Below, one piece after another: positions 1-9,701 of a DNA stretch of 64,000 nt. The notes under the pieces were generated by a model. The model saw nothing but the letters and a program-made list of their open reading frames with translations, was not told the DNA's origin and did no database searches. Origin of the DNA: Tomitella biformata AHU 1821 (GTDB lineage: Bacteria; Actinomycetota; Actinomycetes; Mycobacteriales; Mycobacteriaceae); the NCBI RefSeq assembly GCF_000524475.1, contig NZ_BAVQ01000072.1, positions 186,001 through 250,000 on the forward strand. Reading direction: 5' to 3'. A program made the translations under genes and the position numbers. The first letter of the stretch is position 1; every line of letters begins with the position of its first letter.

Positions 1-189
1 CGCGATGAGGTCCGTGCCCTCATAGAGGGTGAGGTGCACATGGGCCTCGCCGTCTTCGACACGCAGGCCGCGGATCCGTCGACCAGGAAGATAAGTGGCG
101 ATGGTCCCGTGGACGCCGCCGTGCAGTGCGGCGACGCCGCCGACCGCGAGGACTGCCCTCTCCAGCGTGGGCAGGTCGGGTTCGGTCAC
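1..189 (-). CDS. Hypothetical protein, N-terminal part only
   Basis: This reading frame runs off the left edge of the window; 63 codons are visible. It begins at a GTG that overlaps the stop codon of the Asp23-family gene by 4 bp (GTGA), so the two are translationally coupled. The visible part starts VTEPDLPTLERAVLAVGG and contains a Gly/Ala/His stretch and a beta-rich segment. No domain is recognised. In actinobacteria Asp23 genes are often followed by small partner genes of the same envelope-stress cluster, and I infer this is one. The C-terminus and function are unknown. Confidence 0.6.
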   Translation of the reverse strand, partial: MTEPDLPTLERAVLAVGGVAALHGGVHGTIATYLPGRRIRGLRVEDGEAHVHLTLYEGTDLIA

Positions 190-665
190 TGCACCCTCGA
201 CTGTGCCGGGGCCTCCACCTGGTCGTCGTCCTCCTCGAGGAACACGTCGTGGACGGTGACGTTGACCTCGACGACCTCGAGCCCCGTCATCCGCTCCACC
301 GCGGCGATCACATTGCGGCGGACACCGGAGGCGAGATCGTTGATCGCCACGCCATACTCCGCGACGATGCCGATATCGACGGCCGTCTGGCGCTCGCCGA
401 CCTCCACGGCCACACCCTGCGAATGATTGACGCGGGCGCCCGGGATGCGCTCGCGCAAGGCGCCGACCACCCGGCCGGTGCCACCGCCCAGGCTGTGGAC
501 GCCGTCGATCTCGCGGGTGGCCATGCCGGCGATCTTCGCGACGACGGTGTCCGCGATGATCGTGCGACCGTGGTCGTTGACCAACTCCGTCGAGTCTGCG
601 GCGCGGCCCGACTGGCCAGGATCGTCAGGGGACTTCTTCGAACCTTCTGCAGCCGTGGTAGCCAT
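186..665 (-). CDS. Asp23/Gls24 family envelope stress response protein
   Basis: The 159-residue product has a disordered N-terminus (about 1-30), then the Asp23 core from about 34 to 145: TIIADTVVAKIAGMATREI, a Gly-rich loop (SLGGGTGRVVG), VAVEVGERQTAVDIGIVAEYG and a C-terminal VEVNVTVHDVF strand. The family is cytoplasmic and linked to envelope stress and alkaline shock; it has no known enzymatic activity. The tail is acidic (EEDDD). It starts with ATG at 665, facing away from the enoyl-CoA hydratase, and overlaps the next gene at GTGA. The family call is firm, the physiological role is not. Confidence 0.85.
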   Translation of the reverse strand: MATTAAEGSKKSPDDPGQSGRAADSTELVNDHGRTIIADTVVAKIAGMATREIDGVHSLGGGTGRVVGALRERIPGARVNHSQGVAVEVGERQTAVDIGIVAEYGVAINDLASGVRRNVIAAVERMTGLEVVEVNVTVHDVFLEEDDDQVEAPAQSRVQ

Positions 666-829
666 CGCGTGTGATCTCCCTGCGTTGCCGTGATTGGGAT
701 AGGCGCTCGCCTGCGGACAACTGTACGACCGATTGTGGGGCAGCGCTGGCCCACGGGGTCTTTGGCATCGATGTCCGGCGCAGCGGATAGCGTGTGAGAC
801 GGAACACAGTGCCCATTTCGAGGAGGACC

Positions 830-1618
830 ATGTCAGAGCATGCAGAGAACCCTGCCGACGCAGCGGTGCTGACCGAGCGTCGCGGGCGAGTTTTGATCGT
901 CACGATCAACCGGCCCGAGGCCCGCAACTCCGTCAACACCGCGGTGGCCACGGGCATCGCCGCGGCGATGGACGAGCTGGACGGTAGCGCCGACCTCTCC
1001 GTCGCCGTGCTCACCGGGGCCGGCGGCAACTTCTGCTCGGGCATGGACCTCAAGGCATTCCTGCGCGGCGAACTGCCCATGCTGCCGGGCCGGGGATTCG
1101 CCGGCATCACCGAGTCCCCGCCGAAGAAGCCGCTGATCGCCGCGGTCGAGGGCTATGCGCTGGCCGGCGGCACCGAGATCGCCCTGTGCGCCGACTTGAT
1201 TGTGGCCTCCAGTACGGCGAACTTCGGCATCCCCGAGGTCCGGCGCGGACTCGTGGCAGTGGGCGGCGGCCTGATCCGCCTGCCCCGCCGCATCCCCTTC
1301 CAGGTGGCGATGGAACTGGCGCTGACCGGTGAGAACTTGGCCGCTGCCGACGCGCACCGATTCGGCCTGGTCAACCGGATCACCGAGCCCGGCGGCGCGC
1401 TGGCCACGGCGCTGGAGCTGGCGGAGAAGATCGCCGCCAACGGCCCGCTGGCGGTGGCCGCCACCAAGCAGGTCTTGGTGCAGGCCGCGGACTGGTCCTC
1501 CGATGAGGCGTTCGGCAAGCAGATGGAGATCGCCGGGCACGTGTTCGGCTCCGAGGACGCTAAGGAGGGGCCACGGGCCTTCGCAGAGAAGCGGGCCCCG
1601 GTCTGGCAGGGCCGCTAG
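830..1618 (+). CDS. Enoyl-CoA hydratase/isomerase (crotonase) family protein
   Basis: The 262-residue product hydrates trans-2-enoyl-CoA in beta-oxidation, or acts on a related acyl-CoA. ATG 830 is chosen because AGGAGG lies at 821-826; the upstream in-frame ATG at 794 has no such site. Crotonase hallmarks are the oxyanion-hole segment FCSGMDL (68-74), the YALAGGTEIAL loop, and two glutamates at the usual catalytic positions, E116 in GGTEIA and E136 in IPEVRRG, so it may be a true hydratase. It is convergent with the racemase gene, with 8 bp between them. The exact substrate cannot be read from the sequence. Confidence 0.9.
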   Translation: MSEHAENPADAAVLTERRGRVLIVTINRPEARNSVNTAVATGIAAAMDELDGSADLSVAVLTGAGGNFCSGMDLKAFLRGELPMLPGRGFAGITESPPKKPLIAAVEGYALAGGTEIALCADLIVASSTANFGIPEVRRGLVAVGGGLIRLPRRIPFQVAMELALTGENLAAADAHRFGLVNRITEPGGALATALELAEKIAANGPLAVAATKQVLVQAADWSSDEAFGKQMEIAGHVFGSEDAKEGPRAFAEKRAPVWQGR

Positions 1619-1626
1619 CTGGCAGC

Positions 1627-2739
1627 CTAAGCCCAGATGCTGTCGATGGCCGTGTACTCCTGCGGGGGAGCGGCGGGCCGGTCGGCGGGGGTGCGCGAGA
1701 ACCGGGGGGCGGGCATCGGCTGCGTGACGCCGTCGAGTTCGGACAGGATCCCGCGCGCCGCCACGTGGGGGTGCGCGGACGCCTCCTCGAAGGTGAGGAT
1801 CGGGGTGGCGCAGGCGTCGGTGCCGTCGAACACCGCTGCCCACTCGTCGCGCGACTTGCTGAGGAACTTCTGCGTGAGGATCTCGCGCAGCTGCGGCCAG
1901 GTCCGCGGATCCTGCTGCGAGGGGACCGCGGCTGGATCGAGCTCCAGGCCCTCGAGCAGGACGGCCCAGAACTGCGGCTCGATGGCGCCCACGGCGAAGT
2001 ACTTGCCGTCGCCGCACTCGTAGGTGTCGTAGTAGGGTGCGCCGCCGTCGAGCATGTTGCGGCCGCGCTCGTCGGACCACATCCCGGTGGACCGCCACGT
2101 CCACATCATCTGCGCCAGCAGGGCGGAGCCATCGATCATGGCAGCGTCGATGACCTGGCCGCGGCCGGAGACCGTCCGCTCATGCATGGCGGCGAGGATG
2201 CCGAACACCAGGAACATCGAGCCGCCGCCGAAGTCGCCGACGAGGTTGAGCGGCGGGACGGGGCGCTCGCCCGCGCGCCCGATGGCGTGCAGGATGCCGG
2301 TGAGGGAGATGTAGTTCATGTCGTGGCCGGCGCTGTTGGACAGGGGGCCGTCCTGCCCCCAGCCGGTCATCCGCCCGTAGATGAGCCGGGGGTTGCGGGC
2401 CAGGCACTCGTCAGGACCCAGGCCCATCCGCTCGGTGACGCCCGGGCGGAAGCCCTCGATGAGGATGTCGGCCTTGGCGATGAGGCCGAGGACCTTCTCG
2501 ATGTCGGCGGGGTCCTTCAGATTGGCGGCCACGGCGCGGCGCCCGCGCAGCATCTGGTCCGTCGCCGGCAGCTGCCCGTCGCGCTGGATCCGGATGACGT
2601 CCGCGCCCAGATCGGCGAGGAGCATCGCGGCGTGCGGGCCGGGCCCGATACCCGCGAGCTCGACAACCCGCACCCCGCTCAGGGGGCCTCCGCGGGACGG
2701 GGCGGCGTCAGGCGTGGCAAAACTCACGGGAATCTCCAA
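1627..2739 (-). CDS. mcr: Alpha-methylacyl-CoA racemase / CaiB-BaiF family
   Basis: The 370-residue product belongs to the class III CoA-transferase fold. The motif [11 protein letters not shown] (H139, D140), D169 in [10 protein letters not shown] and E241 in YECGDGK match the racemase catalytic His/Asp/Glu set known from M. tuberculosis MCR, which favours 2-methylacyl-CoA racemase over a CoA-transferase. Such enzymes epimerise 2R to 2S methyl-branched acyl-CoA so that branched lipids or sterol side chains can enter beta-oxidation. It stands alone on the minus strand. The start at ATG 2739 is the first in frame, just before the conserved N-terminal [15 protein letters not shown] segment. Confidence 0.85.
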   Translation of the reverse strand: MEIPVSFATPDAAPSRGGPLSGVRVVELAGIGPGPHAAMLLADLGADVIRIQRDGQLPATDQMLRGRRAVAANLKDPADIEKVLGLIAKADILIEGFRPGVTERMGLGPDECLARNPRLIYGRMTGWGQDGPLSNSAGHDMNYISLTGILHAIGRAGERPVPPLNLVGDFGGGSMFLVFGILAAMHERTVSGRGQVIDAAMIDGSALLAQMMWTWRSTGMWSDERGRNMLDGGAPYYDTYECGDGKYFAVGAIEPQFWAVLLEGLELDPAAVPSQQDPRTWPQLREILTQKFLSKSRDEWAAVFDGTDACATPILTFEEASAHPHVAARGILSELDGVTQPMPAPRFSRTPADRPAAPPQEYTAIDSIWA

Positions 2740-3051
2740 GCTGTTCGGGGCGGGGATTTTTTCAGCCTAACAACCCGGTGGGGACCGCAATTCATAGGCG
2801 TCGCAACTCGATTGTGCACTTACGCTGGGGAATGTTAAAGCATGCTCCCATGGCCAAATTAATCCTACTGACCTGTGGGTTTTCGAAGATATGCGCTTTT
2901 AATAAGGAATTGTTTCCGGGTCTCGCGGAGTTGCTCCAAGGTTAGGTGCAGGTGGGTTAGGTTGGCTGTGTGCCGGTGCGGGGAGTGCTGAATATCCGTC
3001 AGCGGCTCGTGTGCAACATCTCGTGAATATCGAGGCGGACGGGCGGCTCCG
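2740..3051. other. Intergenic region between divergent mcr and narK
   Basis: These 312 bp have no convincing gene. They must carry the promoters of mcr (leftward) and of the narKGHJI operon (rightward). It is more AT-rich than its surroundings around 2770-2920. A short direct repeat GGTTAGGT occurs at 2940-2947 and 2955-2962, 15 bp apart. I see no clear FNR- or CRP-type dyad. narK has no strong ribosome binding site. Confidence 0.5.
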
Positions 3052-4278
3052 ATGGCGACCAAGTTAGGGCAGACGGGGAATCTGGCGCTGGCGACCTTTG
3101 TGTCGATGGTCAACTTTTGGGCCTGGAATGTGATCGGGCCGATGTCCTCGAAACTGTCCGACGAGATGGGGCTGACGGCCTCCCAGAGCGCGGTGCTGGT
3201 CGCGATGCCGGTGCTGGTCGGCTCCCTCGGCCGCATCCCGGTGGGGGCGCTGACGGACAAGTTCGGCGGCCGGGTGATGTTCCTCGCGGTCTCGCTGGCC
3301 TCGATTATCCCGGTTCTGGCCGTCGGAATCTTCGGCAACGCCAACCAGTACGTGCCCCTGCTGGCGTCCGCATTCCTGCTCGGCATCGCGGGCACGGTGT
3401 TCACGGTCGGCATCCCGTTCGTCAACTCCTGGTACCCGCCGGAGCGGCGCGGCTTCGCGACCGGCGTGTTCGGCGCGGGCATGGTCGGCACCGCGGTCTC
3501 GGCGTTCTTCACGCCGCGGTTCGTGAACATCTTCGGCCACATCCAGACGCACGTCATCTTGGCGGTGCTGCTCGCGGTCACCGCGGTGCTCGTCTATTTC
3601 TTCCTCAGCGACGCCCCGGTCTGGCAGCCGCAGACGGACCCGTTCTTCCCGAAGCTGTGGGCCGCCGCGAAGCTGCCCGTCACGTGGAACATGTGTGTGC
3701 TCTACGGCGTCGTGTTCGGCGGCTTCGTCGCCTTCAGCACCTACCTGCCCACCTACATCAAAACAATCGACCTCTACGATTTCGACGCCATCCAGGCTGG
3801 CACCCGCACCGCCGCGTTCGCGCTGGCCGCCGTCGTAGCCCGCCCTCTCGGCGGCATGCTGTCCGACAAGATCCAACCCAAGATCGTCGTGCTCGGCTCC
3901 CTCGCCGGGACCGCGGTGATGGCAGCGCTGGTCAACATCCAGCCGGCCCCGGAACTGCAGGCGGGCCTGGTATTCGGCGGGCTGGCGTTCTTCCTCGGCA
4001 TCGGCACCGGTGGCGTGTTCGCCTGGCTCTCGCGGCTCACCCCGGCCAACCGCGTCGGCAGCGTGACCGGCCTGGTCAGCGCCGCGGGCGGCCTCGGCGG
4101 CTACTTCCCGCCGCTGGTCATGGGCGCCACCTACAACGCGGCCGGGAACAACTACCACGTGGGACTGATCCTGCTGGTGATCACCGCGGCCGTCGTGTTC
4201 GTCTACACGTTCTTCCTGGTGCCGGCGACCGATCCGACCAAGCGGGTCTCCCGCGACCGCAAGGCCATCAACTCATGA
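3052..4278 (+). CDS. narK: Nitrate/nitrite transporter, MFS (NarK family)
   Basis: The 408-residue product is an integral membrane protein with about 12 predicted hydrophobic segments. The NarK nitrate signature is visible twice: GIAGTVFTVGIPFVNSWYP with FATGVFGAGMVGTAV in the N-half, and FFLGIGTGGVFAWLSRLTP with GSVTGLVSAAGGLGG in the C-half. Family members import nitrate by proton symport or exchange it for nitrite. It lies 10 bp upstream of narG on the same strand, so nitrate uptake and reduction are very likely co-transcribed. The start is at ATG 3052; the upstream sequence has only a weak ribosome binding site. Confidence 0.93.
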   Translation: MATKLGQTGNLALATFVSMVNFWAWNVIGPMSSKLSDEMGLTASQSAVLVAMPVLVGSLGRIPVGALTDKFGGRVMFLAVSLASIIPVLAVGIFGNANQYVPLLASAFLLGIAGTVFTVGIPFVNSWYPPERRGFATGVFGAGMVGTAVSAFFTPRFVNIFGHIQTHVILAVLLAVTAVLVYFFLSDAPVWQPQTDPFFPKLWAAAKLPVTWNMCVLYGVVFGGFVAFSTYLPTYIKTIDLYDFDAIQAGTRTAAFALAAVVARPLGGMLSDKIQPKIVVLGSLAGTAVMAALVNIQPAPELQAGLVFGGLAFFLGIGTGGVFAWLSRLTPANRVGSVTGLVSAAGGLGGYFPPLVMGATYNAAGNNYHVGLILLVITAAVVFVYTFFLVPATDPTKRVSRDRKAINS

Positions 4279-4288
4279 GGAGCGCGCA

Positions 4289-7200
4289 GTGACCCCACCC
4301 GTAATCCCCGCCACCGACGGGCCGGTGGCGGACCTGCTCCTGGACGCGGGCCGGTTCTTCCGCCGCAAGAGCGAGTTCTCCAAGGACAAGCGGACCATCA
4401 GCAAGGTCGGCGGGCGCGAGGGCGACGTGTTCTACCGCGATCGCTGGAGCCACGACAAGGTGGTCCGCTCCACGCACGGGGTCAACTGCACCGGCTCCTG
4501 CTCGTGGAAGATCTACGTCAAGGACGGCATCATCACCTGGGAGACGCAGGAGACCGACTACCCGTCGGTGGGCCCGGACCGCCCCGAGTACGAGCCGCGC
4601 GGCTGCCCCCGCGGCGCCGCGTTCTCCTGGTACACGTACTCGCCGACCCGCGTCCGCTATCCGTATGGGCGCGGCGTGCTGATGGAGATGTACCGAGAGG
4701 CGAAGGCCCGCCTCGGCGACCCGGTGCTGGCCTGGGCCGACATCCAGTCCGACCCGCTGCGCCGCCGGCAGTATCAGCAGGCGCGCGGCAAGGGCGGCCT
4801 CGTCCGCATCGGCTGGGACGAGGCCACCGAGATGATCGCCGCGGCCCACGTGCACACCATCAAGGAGTACGGCCCGGACCGCGTCGCCGGCTTCTCGCCG
4901 ATCCCCGCGATGTCGATGGTCTCGCACGCGGCCGGCGCGCGGTTCGTGGAGCTGCTCGGCGGCGTCATGACCTCCTTTTACGACTGGTACGCGGACCTGC
5001 CCGTCGCGTCGCCCCAGGTGTTCGGGGACCAGACGGACGTGCCAGAGTCCGGCGACTGGTGGGACGCGTCCTACCTGCTGATGTGGGGCTCCAACGTGCC
5101 GATCACCCGCACTCCGGACGCGCACTGGATGACGGAGGTCCGCTACCGAGGTTCCAAGGTCGTCTCCATCAGCCCGGACTACGCGGACAACACGAAGTTC
5201 GCCGACGAGTGGATGCCGTGCGCGGCGGGCACCGACGGCGCGATGGCGATGGCGATGGGCCACGTCATCTTGAAGGACTACTTCATCGACAAGCGCGTGC
5301 CGTTCTTCGTGGACTTCGCGCAGCAGTTCACGGACCTGCCGTTCCTGGTCAAGCTCGAGGAGCGCGACGGCGCCTATATCGCGGGCAAGCACCTCATGGC
5401 GTCTGATCTGGGACAGGCCGCCGGGGGTCGCCATGCAGAGGGCGCGAACCTCAAGCCGGTCCTGATCGACGGCCGCACCGGCGAGCCCGCGGTCCCGAAC
5501 GGCTCGCTGGGGGACCGCTACACCGAGTCCGGCATGGGCAAGTGGAACCTGGACCTGGAGGGGATCGTCCCGCAGCTAACCATGGCTGATTCCGGCGGGG
5601 ATTCTGTGGAGCTCCTGATGACGGGCTTCGACAGCGTCGACGGATCCGCGGAGATCCTGCGTCGCGGCGTGCCCGTGCGGCGGGTCGGCGAGCATCTGGT
5701 GTGCACGGTCTTCGACCTGCTGCTGGCGCAATACGGCGTCTCGCGCCCCGGACTGCCGGGCGTCTGGCCCACCGGCTTCGATGACCCCAGCCAGCCGTAC
5801 ACCCCCGCGTGGCAGGAGGCGATCACGGGCGTGAGCGCCGAGCAGGTCATCCGTATCGCCCGCGAAATGGCGGACAACTCCGAGGAGTCCGGCGGGCGCA
5901 CCATGATCATCATGGGCGCCGGCATCTGCCAGTGGTTCCACGGCGACGCCACCTATCGCGCGGTGCTCTCGCTGCTGCTGCTCACCGGCTCGATGGGCCG
6001 CAATGGTGGCGGCTGGGCGCACTATGTGGGGCAGGAGAAGGTCCGCCCCATCACCGGCTACAGCACCCTGGCGATGGGCCTGGACTGGTCCCGCCCGCCG
6101 CGCACCATGACCGGCACGTCGTACTGGTACACCCACACCAACCAGTGGAGCTACGACGGCTACCGCGCCGACGCGCTCACCACCCCGCTGGGCCGCGGCC
6201 GCTTCAAGGACAAGCACACGATGGATGTGCTCACCGCCGCGACGGCGATGGGCTGGTCCCCGTTCTTCCCGCAGTTCGACCGCTCCAGCCTGGACCTGGC
6301 CGACGAGGCCGCTGCGGCGGGTGTCGACGCCGCGGAGTACGTCGCGGGCAAGCTGGGCTCCGGCGAGCTCAAGCTCTCGGTGACGGACCCAGACGCGCCG
6401 GAGAACTGGCCGCGCGTGCTCAGCGTGTGGCGCTCGAACCTGCTGGGCTCCTCCAGCAAGGGGAACGAGTACTTCCTCAAGCACCTGCTCGGCACGTCGT
6501 CCAACCTGCGCGCCGAGCGCACGCCGGAGGAGTTGCGTCCGCAGTCCGTCGTCAGCCACGACGAGGTTCCCGAGGGCAAGCTCGACATGGTGATGTCGAT
6601 CGACTTCCGGATGACGTCGACCACCCTGCTCTCGGACATCGTGCTGCCCGCCGCCACCTGGTACGAGAAGGCGGACCTGTCCAGCACCGACATGCACCCC
6701 TACGTGCACGCGTTCACCCCGGCGATCGACCCGCCGTGGGAGTCGCGCTCGGACTACGAAGCCTTCCAGGCCATCGCGAAGGTGTTCAGCAAGATGGCTG
6801 AGACGCACCTCGGGATCCGCAAGGACGTGGTGCTCGGCACCCTGCAGCACGACACCCCCGGCGAGACGGCGTACCCGGGCGGGGTCGAGAACAACTGGCT
6901 CGAGACGGGCGCTACGCCAATCCCGGGCAAGACGATGGGCCCCATCGCGGTGGTCGAGCGAAACTACCCGGCGATCGCGGAGATGTGGGGTTCGCTCGGC
7001 CCCCTCGTCGACACGCTCGGCATGACGACGAAGGCCATCACGTACCGGCCCGACGAGGAGGTCCAGCAGCTCAAAGAGCGCCACGGCGTGATGAGCCACG
7101 GTGTCGCGGCGGGCCGGCCGGCCCTGGACACCGATGTGAAGATGTGCGAGGCGATCCTGCTGCTCTCCGGCACGACGAACGGGCGCCTGGCCGTGCAGGG

Positions 7201-7993
7201 CTTCAAGCAGCTGGAGGCGCGCACCGGCCAGAAGATTGCGCACCTGGCGGAGGGGGAGGAGGGCAAGCGGATCACGTACGCCGACACCCAGGCGCGCCCC
7301 GTCCCCGTGATCACCAGCCCTGAGTGGTCCGGCAGCGAGCACGGCGGCCGCCGCTACGCCCCATTCACGCAGAACATCGAGCACCTCAAACCGTTCCACA
7401 CGGTCACCGGCCGCATGCACTTCTTCCAGGACCATGACTGGCTCGAGGAGATGGGCGAGCAGCTGCCCGTGTACCGGCCGCCGCTGGACCTGCACAAGCT
7501 GTTCGGCGAGCCGCAGCTGGGCGAGACCGGCGAGCTGGGCCTGGCCGTGCGCTATCTGACCCCGCACTCCAAGTGGTCCATCCACTCGGAGTACCAGGAC
7601 AACCTGCTCATGCTCTCCCTCTCGCGGGGCGGGCCCACCATGTGGATGAGCCCGGGCGACGCCGAGAAGATCAAGGTCAAGGACAACGACTGGATCGAGG
7701 CGGTCAACCGCAACGGCGTGCTGGTGTGCCGCGCGATCGTCTCGCACCGCATGCCCGACGGCGTCGTGTTCGTCTACCACGTGCAGGAGCGCACCATCGA
7801 CGTGCCGCTCACGGAGACCACCGGCACCCGCGGCGGCATCCACAACTCGCTGACACGGGTGCTGGTCAAACCATCGCACCTGGCGGGCGGCTACGGCCAG
7901 AACAGCTACGCGTTCAACTATCTAGGCCCCACCGGCAACCAGCGCGACGAGGTCACGATTGTCCGCCGCCGCTCCCAGGAGGTCACCTACTGA
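4289..7993 (+). CDS. narG: Respiratory nitrate reductase, alpha subunit
   Basis: The 1234-residue molybdenum catalytic subunit reduces nitrate to nitrite on the cytoplasmic face of the membrane. The FS0 [4Fe-4S] ligands are seen as H63, C67, C71 (STHGVNCTGSC) and C106 (EPRGCPRGA). The YDWYADLP motif (231-238), which carries the molybdenum aspartate in NarG, is intact. WRSNLLGSSSKG and LPAATWYEK are further NarG landmarks. The length matches NarG (about 1230-1250), and the absence of a Tat-like leader fits a cytoplasmic NarG rather than a Nap enzyme. The start is GTG 4289 after GAGGAGCGC. Confidence 0.97.
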   Translation: MTPPVIPATDGPVADLLLDAGRFFRRKSEFSKDKRTISKVGGREGDVFYRDRWSHDKVVRSTHGVNCTGSCSWKIYVKDGIITWETQETDYPSVGPDRPEYEPRGCPRGAAFSWYTYSPTRVRYPYGRGVLMEMYREAKARLGDPVLAWADIQSDPLRRRQYQQARGKGGLVRIGWDEATEMIAAAHVHTIKEYGPDRVAGFSPIPAMSMVSHAAGARFVELLGGVMTSFYDWYADLPVASPQVFGDQTDVPESGDWWDASYLLMWGSNVPITRTPDAHWMTEVRYRGSKVVSISPDYADNTKFADEWMPCAAGTDGAMAMAMGHVILKDYFIDKRVPFFVDFAQQFTDLPFLVKLEERDGAYIAGKHLMASDLGQAAGGRHAEGANLKPVLIDGRTGEPAVPNGSLGDRYTESGMGKWNLDLEGIVPQLTMADSGGDSVELLMTGFDSVDGSAEILRRGVPVRRVGEHLVCTVFDLLLAQYGVSRPGLPGVWPTGFDDPSQPYTPAWQEAITGVSAEQVIRIAREMADNSEESGGRTMIIMGAGICQWFHGDATYRAVLSLLLLTGSMGRNGGGWAHYVGQEKVRPITGYSTLAMGLDWSRPPRTMTGTSYWYTHTNQWSYDGYRADALTTPLGRGRFKDKHTMDVLTAATAMGWSPFFPQFDRSSLDLADEAAAAGVDAAEYVAGKLGSGELKLSVTDPDAPENWPRVLSVWRSNLLGSSSKGNEYFLKHLLGTSSNLRAERTPEELRPQSVVSHDEVPEGKLDMVMSIDFRMTSTTLLSDIVLPAATWYEKADLSSTDMHPYVHAFTPAIDPPWESRSDYEAFQAIAKVFSKMAETHLGIRKDVVLGTLQHDTPGETAYPGGVENNWLETGATPIPGKTMGPIAVVERNYPAIAEMWGSLGPLVDTLGMTTKAITYRPDEEVQQLKERHGVMSHGVAAGRPALDTDVKMCEAILLLSGTTNGRLAVQGFKQLEARTGQKIAHLAEGEEGKRITYADTQARPVPVITSPEWSGSEHGGRRYAPFTQNIEHLKPFHTVTGRMHFFQDHDWLEEMGEQLPVYRPPLDLHKLFGEPQLGETGELGLAVRYLTPHSKWSIHSEYQDNLLMLSLSRGGPTMWMSPGDAEKIKVKDNDWIEAVNRNGVLVCRAIVSHRMPDGVVFVYHVQERTIDVPLTETTGTRGGIHNSLTRVLVKPSHLAGGYGQNSYAFNYLGPTGNQRDEVTIVRRRSQEVTY

Positions 7994-8036
7994 TGCGCCC
8001 CGGCGACTTGATGAACCCCAGCGAAGCGAGGCAAGT

Positions 8037-9701
8037 ATGAAGGTCATGGCTCAGATGGCGATGGTGATGAACCTCGACAAGTGCATCGGCTGCCACACGT
8101 GCTCGGTCACGTGCAAGCAGGCGTGGACCAACCGCCCCGGCGTCGAGTACGTGTGGTTCAACAACGTGGAGACCCGGCCCGGTCAAGGCTATCCGCGCAC
8201 GTACGAGGACCAGGACAAGTGGGAGGGCGGCTGGGTCCGGGACAAGAAGGGCCGACTGAGACTGCGCGCGGGCGGCCGGGCGAAAAAGTTGGTCTCGATC
8301 TTCTCGAACCCGAAGATGCCGACTATGCAGGACTACTACGAGCCCTGGACCTACGACTACGAGAACCTGACCACCGCGCCGCTGGGCGAGCACTTCCCGG
8401 TGGCGAAGCCGCGCAGCCTCATCAGCGGCAAGCCGATGAAGATTTCGTGGTCCGCCAACTGGGACGACGACCTCGCGGGCAGCCCCGAGATCGTCCCGGG
8501 CGACCCGATCCTGGCCAAGATAAGCGCGGAGATCAAGCTCGAGCTCTCTGAGACGTTCATGTTCTACCTGCCGCGGATCTGCGAGCACTGCCTGAACCCG
8601 TCGTGCGCGGCGTCCTGCCCGTCGGGCGCGATCTACAAGCGCAGCGAGGACGGCATCGTCCTGGTCGACCAGGACAAATGCCGCGGCTGGCGCATGTGCG
8701 TCTCCGGCTGCCCCTATAAGAAGGTGTACTTCAACCACAAGACGGGCAAGGCCGAGAAGTGCACGTTCTGCTACCCGCGCATCGAGGTCGGGCTGCCGAC
8801 CGTGTGCGCGGAGACGTGCGTCGGGCGGCTGCGCTACATCGGGCTGGTGCTTTACGACGCCGACGCGGTCCTCGCAGCCGCGTCGGTGGAGGACGAGAAG
8901 GACCTCTACCAGGCGCAGATGGACGTGATCCTGGACCCGAACGACCCGGCCGTGATCGCCGGGGCGCGTGCGGAGGGCATCTCGGAGGACTGGCTGGAAG
9001 CCGCGCGGAAATCTCCCATCTACTCCCTGATCAAGACGTACAAGGTGGCGCTGCCGCTGCATCCGGAATACCGGACGATGCCGATGGTCTGGTACATCCC
9101 GCCGCTGTCCCCGGTGGTCGACGCCGTCGCGCGGAGCGGGCACGACGCGGAGGAGGCAGGCAACCTCTTCGGGGCCATCGACGCGCTGCGCATCCCCAAG
9201 GAGTACCTGGCCGAGCTGTTCGCCGCGGGCGACGTCGGGCTGATCGACGACGTGCTGCACAAGCTCGCCGCGATGCGGTCCTACATGCGCGATATCAACA
9301 TGGGCCGCGAGCCGCAGCCGCACATCCCGCACGCCGTGGGCCTGAGCGAGGAGGAGATCTACGAGATGTACCGACTGCTCGCGCTGGCCAAATACGACGA
9401 GCGCTACGTCATCCCCACCGCCTACGCCGCCGAGGGCCACAAACTCGAGGAGACGGCGACGGAGTGCGCCCTCGACTTCGACGGCGGGCCCGGCATGAGC
9501 GAGGGATCCGGGCCGTTCGGCGAGACCAGCGGCAGCCCGGTTCCGGTGGCCGTCGAGACATTCCAGGCGCTCAAGACCCGGCAGACCAGCGAGTCCTCGG
9601 TGCGTCCCGGCGGCTCCCGCGTGAACCTGCTGAACTGGGACGGGCAGGGCGTGCCACCGGGCATCTTCCCCTCTCGCGATGGCGGCGGTGAGGTCAAGTG
9701 A
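8037..9701 (+). CDS. narH: Respiratory nitrate reductase, beta subunit
   Basis: The 554-residue iron-sulfur subunit passes electrons from NarI haems to NarG. Cysteine clusters are in the expected order: CIGCHTCSVTC near the N-terminus, CEHCLNPSCAASCPSG, CRGWRMCVSGCP and CTFCYPRIEVG with CAETCVG. The tryptophan in CRGW marks the [3Fe-4S] cluster site of NarH. ATG 8037 is preferred over an upstream in-frame start at 7959 that lies inside narG, because KVMAQMAMVMNLDKCIGC is the family N-terminus. The stop overlaps narJ by 4 bp. Confidence 0.97.
   Translation: MKVMAQMAMVMNLDKCIGCHTCSVTCKQAWTNRPGVEYVWFNNVETRPGQGYPRTYEDQDKWEGGWVRDKKGRLRLRAGGRAKKLVSIFSNPKMPTMQDYYEPWTYDYENLTTAPLGEHFPVAKPRSLISGKPMKISWSANWDDDLAGSPEIVPGDPILAKISAEIKLELSETFMFYLPRICEHCLNPSCAASCPSGAIYKRSEDGIVLVDQDKCRGWRMCVSGCPYKKVYFNHKTGKAEKCTFCYPRIEVGLPTVCAETCVGRLRYIGLVLYDADAVLAAASVEDEKDLYQAQMDVILDPNDPAVIAGARAEGISEDWLEAARKSPIYSLIKTYKVALPLHPEYRTMPMVWYIPPLSPVVDAVARSGHDAEEAGNLFGAIDALRIPKEYLAELFAAGDVGLIDDVLHKLAAMRSYMRDINMGREPQPHIPHAVGLSEEEIYEMYRLLALAKYDERYVIPTAYAAEGHKLEETATECALDFDGGPGMSEGSGPFGETSGSPVPVAVETFQALKTRQTSESSVRPGGSRVNLLNWDGQGVPPGIFPSRDGGGEVK

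Noticed and set aside
1765-2838. Long reading frame on the plus strand opposite the racemase gene
   Set aside because: High-GC shadow: low-complexity Ala/Gly/Arg protein without a domain, entirely antisense to a clear racemase.
2940-2962. GGTTAGGT direct repeats upstream of narK as a possible iron (DtxR/IdeR) box
   Set aside because: The dyad half that an IdeR site needs (GGCTAACC side) is missing; spacing is wrong. Kept only as a short repeat.
4268-5434. Minus-strand frame of 388 codons opposite narG
   Set aside because: Composition typical of a complementary-strand shadow (His/Arg/Val/Gly-rich, no hydrophobic core); narG motifs on the other strand are decisive.
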